Part shown: positions 7,001 to 11,753 of the stretch, piece after piece
How positions within the stretch are numbered: position 1 is the stretch's first letter
How the letters are laid out: every line of letters begins with the position of its first letter
Assembly (NCBI GenBank): GCA_044868325.1
Contig: JBIOWI010000274.1
Location: 1-11,753, forward strand
Source of the DNA: AWTP1-13 sp044868325
GTDB taxonomy: Bacteria > Pseudomonadota > Alphaproteobacteria > Rhizobiales > Hyphomicrobiaceae
Length of the DNA stretch: 11,753 bases
Reading direction: 5' to 3'
Notes under the pieces: model-generated
Seen by the model: the letters and a program-made list of their open reading frames with translations, nothing else
What the model was told of the DNA's origin: nothing
Database searches by the model: none
Translations under genes and position numbers: made by a program

Positions 7001-7864
7001 ATGACCGAGCTGCCGCGTCTCAACGGCATCATCCGCGCCCTGGAGCAGGGCCAGGCGGCCTTCGCCGCCTTCTCGCCGGCGGAGGTCGATGCCGCCTTCG
7101 CCATGAGCGTCTCCAAGTACGACGCCGTCGTCTTCGAGATGGAGCACAACCCCTGGGACGCCCGCGCGCTGCGCGAGTCGCTCCAGTTCCTGCTCAACCG
7201 CCGCCAGATCGCGCTGGGCGGCTCGCTGGCACCGGCGGTGACGCCGATGGTGCGCGTGCCTCCCAACGGCGTGGAGAAAGGGCAGTGGCACGCCAAGCAG
7301 GCGCTCGACCTCGGCTGCTACGGCATCGTCTTCCCGCACATCTCTAGCGTTGACGAGGCCTACAACGCGGTCGCCTCCTGCCGCTATCCGCGCCTCAAGA
7401 CGGCCCCCCGCTACGAGCCTGCCGGCATCCGCGGCGACGGCCCCACCGCCGCCGTGCGCTACTGGGGCCTCACCCAGCCGGAATACTACGCCCACGCCGA
7501 CGTGTGGCCGCTCGACCCCAAGGGCGAGATCTTCGTCATCCTGCAGATCGAGGACATGAGGGGCGTCGAGAACCTCGACGACATCCTCAAAAAGGTGCCC
7601 GGCATCGGCGCCATCCTGATCGGCGAGGGAGATCTCTCCCAGGAGCTGGGCTTCCCGCGCCAGTACGAGCACCCCAAGGTGCTGGAGGCCATGGCGCACG
7701 TGGTCAAGACGTGCCAGGCCAATAACGTGGTGGTGGGCCATCCCCACGTCGAGACCGGCAACGCCGAGCGCATCATCAAGGAGGGCTACCGCTTCCTGAT
7801 GTGCGCCCCCGTGCGCAGCTACGGCCACCTCGACAAGGCTCGGCAGCTGGCGGGGAGATCGTAG
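7001..7864 (+). CDS. HpcH/HpaI-family class II pyruvate aldolase
   Basis: 287-residue TIM-barrel aldolase of the HpcH/HpaI/citrate-lyase type, which makes or breaks a C-C bond next to a pyruvate or oxaloacetate enolate using a divalent metal. Residues matching E. coli HpaI (H45, R70, E149, D175) can be placed: His49 in FEMEHNPWD, Arg85 in PMVRVPPN, Glu184 in LQIEDMRG and Asp211 in GEGDLSQE. The 27-residue spacing of the two metal ligands fits the family. ATG 7001 is preceded by AAAGGGG (6987-6993) at 7 bases. Next to ligJ, a likely substrate is the LigJ product 4-carboxy-4-hydroxy-2-oxoadipate (pyruvate plus oxaloacetate), which is normally split by the unrelated LigK; this is inference. The TAG stop is the TAG of a REP head. 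The substrate is unproven; a sugar-acid aldolase is the main alternative. Confidence 0.87.
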   Translation: MTELPRLNGIIRALEQGQAAFAAFSPAEVDAAFAMSVSKYDAVVFEMEHNPWDARALRESLQFLLNRRQIALGGSLAPAVTPMVRVPPNGVEKGQWHAKQALDLGCYGIVFPHISSVDEAYNAVASCRYPRLKTAPRYEPAGIRGDGPTAAVRYWGLTQPEYYAHADVWPLDPKGEIFVILQIEDMRGVENLDDILKKVPGIGAILIGEGDLSQELGFPRQYEHPKVLEAMAHVVKTCQANNVVVGHPHVETGNAERIIKEGYRFLMCAPVRSYGHLDKARQLAGRS

Positions 7865-7979
7865 GGTGCAATAAGCGAGCGAAGCGAGCACATTGCACCG
7901 GGCCAACCCCGCCACGGGCGGCGTCGGCTGAGGTGAGCGATTATCGGTGCAATGCGGCTTCGCCTTATTGCACCCTACG
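7860..7979. repeat. BIME-like pair of inverted REPs with GTAG heads
   Basis: The outer arms CGTAGGGTGCAATAAG (7860-7875) and its exact reverse complement (7964-7979) span 16 bases each. Inside are two hairpins with identical GGTGCAAT/ATTGCACC stems, at 7865-7899 and 7946-7974. Each unit starts with GTAG: 7861-7864 on the + strand and 7975-7978 read on the - strand. A 5' GTAG followed by a palindrome is the established form of REPs associated with RAYT transposases. The second hairpin's loop can form a smaller GGC/GCC stem. The first GTAG supplies the aldolase stop codon. The element fills most of the gap, leaving 21 bases before the next ATG. Confidence 0.88.
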
Positions 7980-8000
7980 TTGCAGGCGAGGTACCGCATC

Positions 8001-8918
8001 ATGACCAGCGCATTCCCGCCAACAGGCAAGGTCCGCCTCAAGACCAACCTCGCCGACTATCCGGTAGTGCGCGCCTTGAAGGAGCGCAAGGTCAAGTCCG
8101 ATCTCGTGGAATTCGACTTCTGCGGCCCCAAGGTGGCGAACCAGGGGTTCAAGCCGATGATCCGCGACGGTGCCTACGATGCGGGCGAGCTGGCCATCGG
8201 CAGCTTCCTGCAGGCCAAGGTCTATAACAAACCGCTCGTGCTGCTGCCGGCCGTGATGATGGCGCGCTTCCAGCATCACACCATCGTCTACAATGTGTCG
8301 CGGGGCGAGGTTGCGCCGAAGGACCTGGAAGGCCGCCGCATCGCCGTGCGCTCCTACACGCAGACCACCGGCATCTGGGTGCGGGGCATCCTTGCGCACG
8401 AGCACGGCGTCGATCTCAACCGCCTGCATTGGGTCTGCACCGACGACGCTCACCTCGCCGAGTATCGCGATCCGGCCAACGTCGAGCGCCCCGCTCCCGG
8501 CGCCAAGCCGCTCGACCGCATGCTCCTCGACGGCGACGTGGACGCACTGATCCCTGCCGCCGACCTCACCAAGGACCATCCCAACATCCGCCATCTCCTC
8601 CCCAACCCGAGCGAGCAGGCCAGGGCCTGGGTGGCGAAATACGGCACCGTGCCCACCAACCACTACTTCGTCGTCTCCAAGGCGCTAGCAGACACCCGTC
8701 CCGACGTGGTGCGCGAGATCTACCGGATGCTGCAGGAGAGCAAGGCGCTCGTCCCGCCCGCCGCGGACGGCATCGACTTCTTCCCGTACGGGGTGGGTGC
8801 GAACCGCAAGGCCCTGGAGCTGATGGTGCAGTACTCGGTGGAGCAGCACATCATCCCCCGCGCGTTCACGGTGGAGGAGCTGTTCGAGGGTGCCGCGGAT
8901 GCGCTCGGTCGGGCGTAG
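8001..8918 (+). CDS. 4,5-dihydroxyphthalate decarboxylase-like protein (periplasmic-binding fold)
   Basis: 305-residue protein of the family annotated as 4,5-dihydroxyphthalate decarboxylase or ABC-type substrate-binding protein. Visible family segments are LKTNLADYPVVRALKE, EFDFCGPKVANQGFKPMIR, DAGELAIGSFLQAK and KPLVLLPAVMMARFQHH. The N-terminus (MTSAFPPTGKVRLKTN) has no hydrophobic signal sequence, so the protein should be cytoplasmic. That favours an enzyme over a solute receptor, and no permease or ATPase genes accompany it. The known family reaction (Pht5) decarboxylates 4,5-dihydroxyphthalate to protocatechuate, which enters the 4,5-cleavage pathway that includes LigJ two genes upstream; whether this paralog does so is inference. 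ATG 8001 has a poor ribosome site (GGCGAGG, 7984-7990, spacing 10) and follows the BIME closely. The stop TAG belongs to another REP head. Confidence 0.8.
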   Translation: MTSAFPPTGKVRLKTNLADYPVVRALKERKVKSDLVEFDFCGPKVANQGFKPMIRDGAYDAGELAIGSFLQAKVYNKPLVLLPAVMMARFQHHTIVYNVSRGEVAPKDLEGRRIAVRSYTQTTGIWVRGILAHEHGVDLNRLHWVCTDDAHLAEYRDPANVERPAPGAKPLDRMLLDGDVDALIPAADLTKDHPNIRHLLPNPSEQARAWVAKYGTVPTNHYFVVSKALADTRPDVVREIYRMLQESKALVPPAADGIDFFPYGVGANRKALELMVQYSVEQHIIPRAFTVEELFEGAADALGRA

Positions 8919-8998
8919 GTTGGGTCGAGGCGAAGTCGAAGACCCAACACCGGCGTGCAGGACTGTGTTGGGTCTGCGCTTCGCTTGACCGAACCTGC
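8915..8998. repeat. second BIME-like REP pair (GTTGGGTC family), one copy decayed
   Basis: The first unit begins with GTAG (8915-8918), then GTTGGGTC (8919-8926) pairs perfectly with GACCCAAC (8941-8948). The second unit is inverted: GTTGGGTC (8967-8974) faces GACCGAAC (8987-8994), with one mismatch, and its head reads GCAG instead of GTAG on the - strand. The outer 12-base arms match with two mismatches. The sequence is unrelated to the GGTGCAAT family in the previous gap. TAG 8916-8918 is the stop of the upstream gene. The remaining 138 bases to 9136 show only a strong ribosome site at their end. Confidence 0.8.
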
Positions 8999-9136
8999 CG
9001 GGGGCTGCGTGACGTGTCGGCTCTGACGCTGGCTTGCGGCCAACGTCGACAAACGCTACGGCTGGTGGAAACGAGCTCGCTCAGGAGAGCACCGAGTGCA
9101 TTCGTAGACGCATTGATACTGGAAGGGGAGGAATAA

Positions 9137-9724
9137 ATGCCTGCACCTCAGAACGGGAGCAGCACGCAGTCCACCAATTGGGTGCTCTGGGCGCTTCTCG
9201 CCGCTGCGATCGTTGCAGTCACCGTCGCCATTCTCTACGTCATGGGGAGAACGCCCTTTCCCAAGGGCGGCACCCTGCTCTGGTACGGCGTTCGCAGCGG
9301 TCCGGGGCAATCGCTGCACTTCACCGACGTCTACTCGTTCACGCACGTTGTGCATGGCCCCGTCTACTTCCTGCTGCTGTGGCTGATCTTCAAGAAGGGG
9401 CTCAAGTGGACGCTGCCGGCGGGCCTGCTCTTTGTGCTCGCAGTGGGGATCGAGGCCGTCTGGGAGATCTTCGAGAACTCGGAGCTCGTCATCAACCGCT
9501 ATCGTCAGAACCGCGCATATGCCGGCTATGCCGGCGATACCATCGTCAACTCGGTCGGCGATATCCTCGCCATGATCCTCGGTTATCTCTTCACCATGCG
9601 CTTTCGGGGCTTCCTGCCGGCGCTTGGCTTGGTGGTGGCTCTCGAAGCGGCGCTCTATGCGCTTGCAGGCGACAACTTTACGATCAGCCTGATCCGGCTC
9701 ATTGTGCCAGGCGCCTTTTCCTAG
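9137..9724 (+). CDS. DUF2585 (UPF0314) family membrane protein
   Basis: 195-residue integral membrane protein of unknown function. Recognised from the conserved DUF2585 pattern: GRTPFPKG near residues 37-44, the loop QSLHFTDVYSFTHVVHG, the motif WEIFENSELVINRYR, then GDTIVNSVGDILAMILGY, and a C-terminal DNFTISLI. Four or five hydrophobic helices can be seen, at about residues 14-34, 69-88, 93-110, 136-152 and 157-175. Conserved His, Asp, Glu and Asn residues within or between helices hint at a polar site inside the membrane, but no activity is known to me. The family is mainly found in Alphaproteobacteria, which supports the taxonomic guess. A strong ribosome site, GGGGAGGA (9125-9132), precedes ATG 9137. 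It is separated from its neighbours by a 218-bp REP-containing gap and a 270-bp gap, so it is probably its own transcription unit. Confidence 0.87.
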   Translation: MPAPQNGSSTQSTNWVLWALLAAAIVAVTVAILYVMGRTPFPKGGTLLWYGVRSGPGQSLHFTDVYSFTHVVHGPVYFLLLWLIFKKGLKWTLPAGLLFVLAVGIEAVWEIFENSELVINRYRQNRAYAGYAGDTIVNSVGDILAMILGYLFTMRFRGFLPALGLVVALEAALYALAGDNFTISLIRLIVPGAFS

Positions 9725-9858
9725 GACCCGCGCACAATCTTTCCTCTCTCGTCCTGAGCACGCGCGCCGACCCGCTCATCAGGGCAACACAACGTCTTGC
9801 AATCCAAACAGCCGGTGGACCTGCAGCGGAGCCGTGTGGCGTCCATCCCAAAGCGCCC

Positions 9859-9883
9859 TCCCACCGCGGACCGAGCGGTGGGA
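9859..9883 (+). terminator. strong GC hairpin, possible terminator or leader stem
   Basis: TCCCACCGC (9859-9867) pairs perfectly over 9 bp with GCGGTGGGA (9875-9883) around the 7-base loop GGACCGA. No T-run follows, so factor-independent termination after the DUF2585 gene is doubtful. Four loop bases (CCGA) could also pair with TCGG at 9906-9909, leaving room for a pseudoknotted leader. Confidence 0.35.
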
Positions 9884-9919
9884 AGCTGCGCCGCGTGGCC
9901 GCCGGTCGGAGCCCGGCTA

Positions 9920-9949
9920 CTTGACATTCGGTGGCAAGGGCCTAGCTAC
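9920..9949 (+). promoter_or_regulatory. metXp: candidate sigma-70 promoter of metX-metW
   Basis: CTTGAC (9920-9925) is an exact alphaproteobacterial -35 box, and TTGACA (9921-9926) also fits the general consensus. After 16 bases comes CTAGCT (9942-9947), matching 4 of 6 bases of the alphaproteobacterial -10 CTATAT. Transcription would begin near 9955 and give a leader of about 40 bases. Confidence 0.5.
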
Positions 9950-9953
9950 TTCC

Positions 9954-9974
9954 CGGCGCAGAATTGGTGCGCCG
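9954..9974 (+). promoter_or_regulatory. hairpin in the short metX leader
   Basis: CGGCGCA (9954-9960) pairs perfectly with TGCGCCG (9968-9974) around GAATTGG. It ends 20 bases before ATG 9995 and would be the first structure in an mRNA starting near 9955. It may protect the 5' end or affect translation, since there is no clear Shine-Dalgarno site before the start codon. Confidence 0.4.
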
Positions 9975-9994
9975 CGAAGCAGTTGACGGCGCTC

Positions 9995-11245
9995 ATGGAC
10001 ACAGCGGACATCCAGGACCTCCCGACGGCAACCGATGCGCGCGCGTTGCAGGCCACGTGCCCCAGCAGCGACTATCTCGACGTCCCCGAGAGCCGGCCGC
10101 TGCGTCTCGCCTCCGGCCGGGAGCTTGCGCCCTACCGCATCGCCTACAAGACCTACGGCACCCTCAACGCCGACAAATCGAATGCCATCCTGGCGCCGCA
10201 CGCCCTCACCGGCGACCAGTACGTGGCGAGCTGCCACCCCGTCACCGGCAAGCCAGGCTGGTGGGAGACCATGGTCGGCCCCGGCAAACCCATCGACACG
10301 GATCGGTTCTTCGTCATCTGTCCCAACATCCTCGGCGGCTGCATGGGCTCGACCGGGCCTGCCAGCATCGACCCCAAGACCGGCAAGCCGTGGGGCGTGG
10401 ATTTCCCCGTCATCACCATCGGCGACATGGTGGACGCGCAGGTGCCGCTCATCGATCAGCTCGGGATCGATACGCTGTTCTGCGTGATCGGCGGCTCCAT
10501 GGGGGGCATGCAGGTGCTGCAGTGGGCGGCGCGCTACAAGGAGCGCGTCTTCGCCGCGGTGCCCATCGCCGCCGCGGCCTGGCACTCCTCCCAGAACATC
10601 GCCTTCCACGAGGTGGGCCGGCAGGCGGTGATGGCCGATCCGAACTGGGCGGGCGGGCGCTATCTGGAACTCGGCCAGGAGCCGCGCAACGGCCTCGCCG
10701 TGGCACGCATGGCCGCGCACATCACGTACCTCTCCGAGGAGGCCCTGCAGAGGAAGTTCGGGCGCTCCCTGCAGGACCTCGACGCCAAGAGCTTCTCCTT
10801 CAACGCCGACTTCCAGGTGGAGAGCTATCTGCGCCATCAGGGCTCCACCTTCGTGGACCGCTTCGACGCCAACAGCTACCTCTACATCACGCGGGCGATG
10901 GACTACTTCGACCTCGCCGCCGACTACGGCGACGTGCTGGCCAACGCCTTCCGCGGCACGCAGACGCGCTTCTGCGTGGTGTCGTTCACCTCCGACTGGC
11001 TCTATCCCACCCGCGAGAGCCGCGAGATCGTGCAGGCGCTCAATGCCGTGGCCGCCAACGTGAGCTTCGTGGAGATCGAGTCCGACAAGGGCCACGACGC
11101 CTTCCTGCTCGACGAGCCGGAGCTGTTCGCCACCGTACGCGGCTTCATCAACGCGGCGGCGCGCAAGCGGGGCCTGCCGGCCGGCCGGCCGCGCGCCACG
11201 CAGCCCGCCCCGCAACCCCCCTCGCAGCCCTCTGGGAGCGCCTGA
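9995..11245 (+). CDS. metX: homoserine O-acyltransferase MetX
   Basis: 416-residue alpha/beta-hydrolase-fold enzyme that acylates homoserine, the first committed step of methionine synthesis. The catalytic triad is visible: Ser168 in the nucleophile elbow GGSMGGMQ, Asp334 in FTSDWLYPT and His367 in DKGHDAFL. Other MetX hallmarks are ALTGDQYVA, NILGGCMGSTGP and FVDRFDANSYLYITRAMDYFD. Whether the donor is acetyl-CoA or succinyl-CoA cannot be read with confidence, as MetX proteins of both types exist. ATG 9995 is chosen because the MetX-like sequence begins soon after it; the ribosome site is poor. The last ~27 residues are a Pro/Gln/Arg-rich extension beyond the usual core. The stop overlaps the metW start as TGATG, indicating translational coupling. 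The candidate promoter at 9920 would drive both genes. Confidence 0.95.
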   Translation: MDTADIQDLPTATDARALQATCPSSDYLDVPESRPLRLASGRELAPYRIAYKTYGTLNADKSNAILAPHALTGDQYVASCHPVTGKPGWWETMVGPGKPIDTDRFFVICPNILGGCMGSTGPASIDPKTGKPWGVDFPVITIGDMVDAQVPLIDQLGIDTLFCVIGGSMGGMQVLQWAARYKERVFAAVPIAAAAWHSSQNIAFHEVGRQAVMADPNWAGGRYLELGQEPRNGLAVARMAAHITYLSEEALQRKFGRSLQDLDAKSFSFNADFQVESYLRHQGSTFVDRFDANSYLYITRAMDYFDLAADYGDVLANAFRGTQTRFCVVSFTSDWLYPTRESREIVQALNAVAANVSFVEIESDKGHDAFLLDEPELFATVRGFINAAARKRGLPAGRPRATQPAPQPPSQPSGSA

Positions 11246-11753
11246 TGCTGGCGCCCGGCAGGCCACCCGTCTACCGCGCCGACCATCTGCTGATCGCCGA
11301 GATGGTGGCGAAGGGCTCGCGCGTGCTCGACGTGGGCTGCGGCGACGGCTCGCTCCTGCAGCTCCTGGCCGACACCAAGACGGTGGACGGGCGCGGCATC
11401 GAGGTGTCGCGCGAGCGCGTCAACGCCTGCGTGGCGCGCGGCCTCTCGGTGATCCAGGGCGATGCCGACGGCGACCTTGCCGACTATCCCGACGACGCTT
11501 TCGACTACGCCATCCTGAGCCTGACCATCCAGGCGACCCTGCGGCCCAAGGAGGTGCTGGAGCAGCTCCTGCGCATCGGCCGCTACGCCATCGTCTCGTT
11601 CCCCAACTTCGGGCACTGGCAGGTGCGCGCGCGCCTGCTCTTCACGGGCCGCATGCCGGTGACGGAGAACCTGCCCGAGGCCTGGTACGTGACGCCCAAC
11701 GTGCACCTGTGCACCATCAAGGACTTCGCCGAGCTGTGCGAGGCGGTGGGCGC
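11245..11753 (+). CDS. metW: methionine biosynthesis protein MetW, 3'-truncated by the window edge
   Basis: Class I methyltransferase-fold protein usually encoded directly after metX in Proteobacteria and reported to be needed with MetX for homoserine acylation. 169 codons are visible and no stop is reached; the family is about 200 residues, so roughly 30-40 are missing. The SAM-binding motif I is VLDVGCGDGSLL at residues 27-38. Later family segments are LSLTIQATLRPKEVL, SFPNFGHWQVR and NVHLCTIKDF, which are characteristic of MetW. The ATG shares its A with the TGA of metX (TGATG), so reinitiation by the same ribosomes is likely. Other methyltransferases are unlikely given both the motifs and the position. 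Confidence 0.93.
   Translation, partial: MLAPGRPPVYRADHLLIAEMVAKGSRVLDVGCGDGSLLQLLADTKTVDGRGIEVSRERVNACVARGLSVIQGDADGDLADYPDDAFDYAILSLTIQATLRPKEVLEQLLRIGRYAIVSFPNFGHWQVRARLLFTGRMPVTENLPEAWYVTPNVHLCTIKDFAELCEAVG

Larger units (their letters stand above)
9725..9994 (+). other. 270-bp leader/intergenic region before metX
   Basis: No gene is supported here. The frame of metX stays open upstream to 9797, but that extension reads as a basic, low-complexity peptide unlike any MetX N-terminus. The region holds a 9-bp hairpin (9859-9883), a candidate promoter (9920-9948) and a 7-bp hairpin close to the start codon (9954-9974). I looked for the SAM-II riboswitch often found before alphaproteobacterial met genes and could not find its conserved GATTT and GCTAAA segments. 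Confidence 0.5.

Noticed and set aside
8001..8918. ABC transporter solute receptor
   Set aside because: There is no signal peptide and no permease or ATPase gene nearby; a cytoplasmic enzyme of the same fold fits better.
6897..8998. CRISPR array made of the repeated palindromes
   Set aside because: The repeats are of different sequences, occur in inverted pairs, lack regular unique spacers, and no cas genes are present.
5731..8998. Insertion sequence or transposase gene associated with the repeats
   Set aside because: No transposase-like reading frame is present in any gap; a RAYT, if it exists, must be elsewhere in the genome.
9797..9994. Upstream in-frame extension of metX
   Set aside because: The 66 extra codons read as basic low-complexity sequence, contain the promoter and hairpins, and MetX proteins do not carry such an extension.
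9725..9994. SAM-II riboswitch before metX
   Set aside because: The conserved SAM-II segments (GATTT after the first stem and GCTAAA near the end) are absent in my reading.
9917..11266. 449-codon open frame on the - strand across metX
   Set aside because: It mirrors the metX codon pattern; metX has the full catalytic triad and family motifs, and this frame has none.

Overview
This is a gene-dense, high-GC (roughly two thirds G+C by eye) bacterial window in which every supported gene is on the + strand. It looks like an alphaproteobacterium, probably of the Hyphomicrobiales/Rhodospirillales type. The reasons are a DUF2585 (UPF0314) membrane protein, a metX-metW pair overlapping as TGATG, a LigJ-type aromatic-catabolism hydratase, and a CTTGAC-type promoter upstream of metX. 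I cannot name the genus.

Layout. (1) 2-1266: the 3' part of an MFS transporter and a tiny membrane peptide. (2) 1357-4404: a large exported TPR-CHAT protein (caspase-like His/Cys pair visible) whose basic, proline-rich tail holds a 78-bp tandem duplication. (3) 4616-8918: a four-gene catabolic-looking block. It encodes a short MetE-like zinc methyltransferase, 4-oxalomesaconate hydratase (LigJ), an HpcH/HpaI-family aldolase, and a leaderless 4,5-dihydroxyphthalate decarboxylase-like protein. (4) 9137-9724: a DUF2585 membrane protein. (5) 9995-end: metX and the start of metW, preceded by a candidate promoter and leader hairpins.

How the genes may work together. LigJ makes 4-carboxy-4-hydroxy-2-oxoadipate in the protocatechuate/gallate 4,5-cleavage pathway. 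An HpaI-type pyruvate aldolase next door could cleave that product, and a Pht5-like decarboxylase could feed protocatechuate in. The ring-cleavage dioxygenase is not in the window, so the pathway assignment is an inference. MetX and MetW activate homoserine for methionine synthesis, and the MetE-like enzyme may be a methionine synthase or another thiol methyltransferase.

The most unusual feature is in the gaps. The four consecutive intergenic gaps of the catabolic block (after 5731, 6894, 7864 and 8918) each carry a different palindromic repeat element, starting at or within 3 bases of the upstream stop codon. Two have the 5'-GTAG head typical of REP elements linked to REP-associated tyrosine transposases (RAYTs), and in both cases the TAG of that head is the stop codon of the gene. 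A third is an inverted REP-like pair around an AT-rich spacer, and the fourth is a large hairpin whose arms are built from GTCGGNN heptamers.
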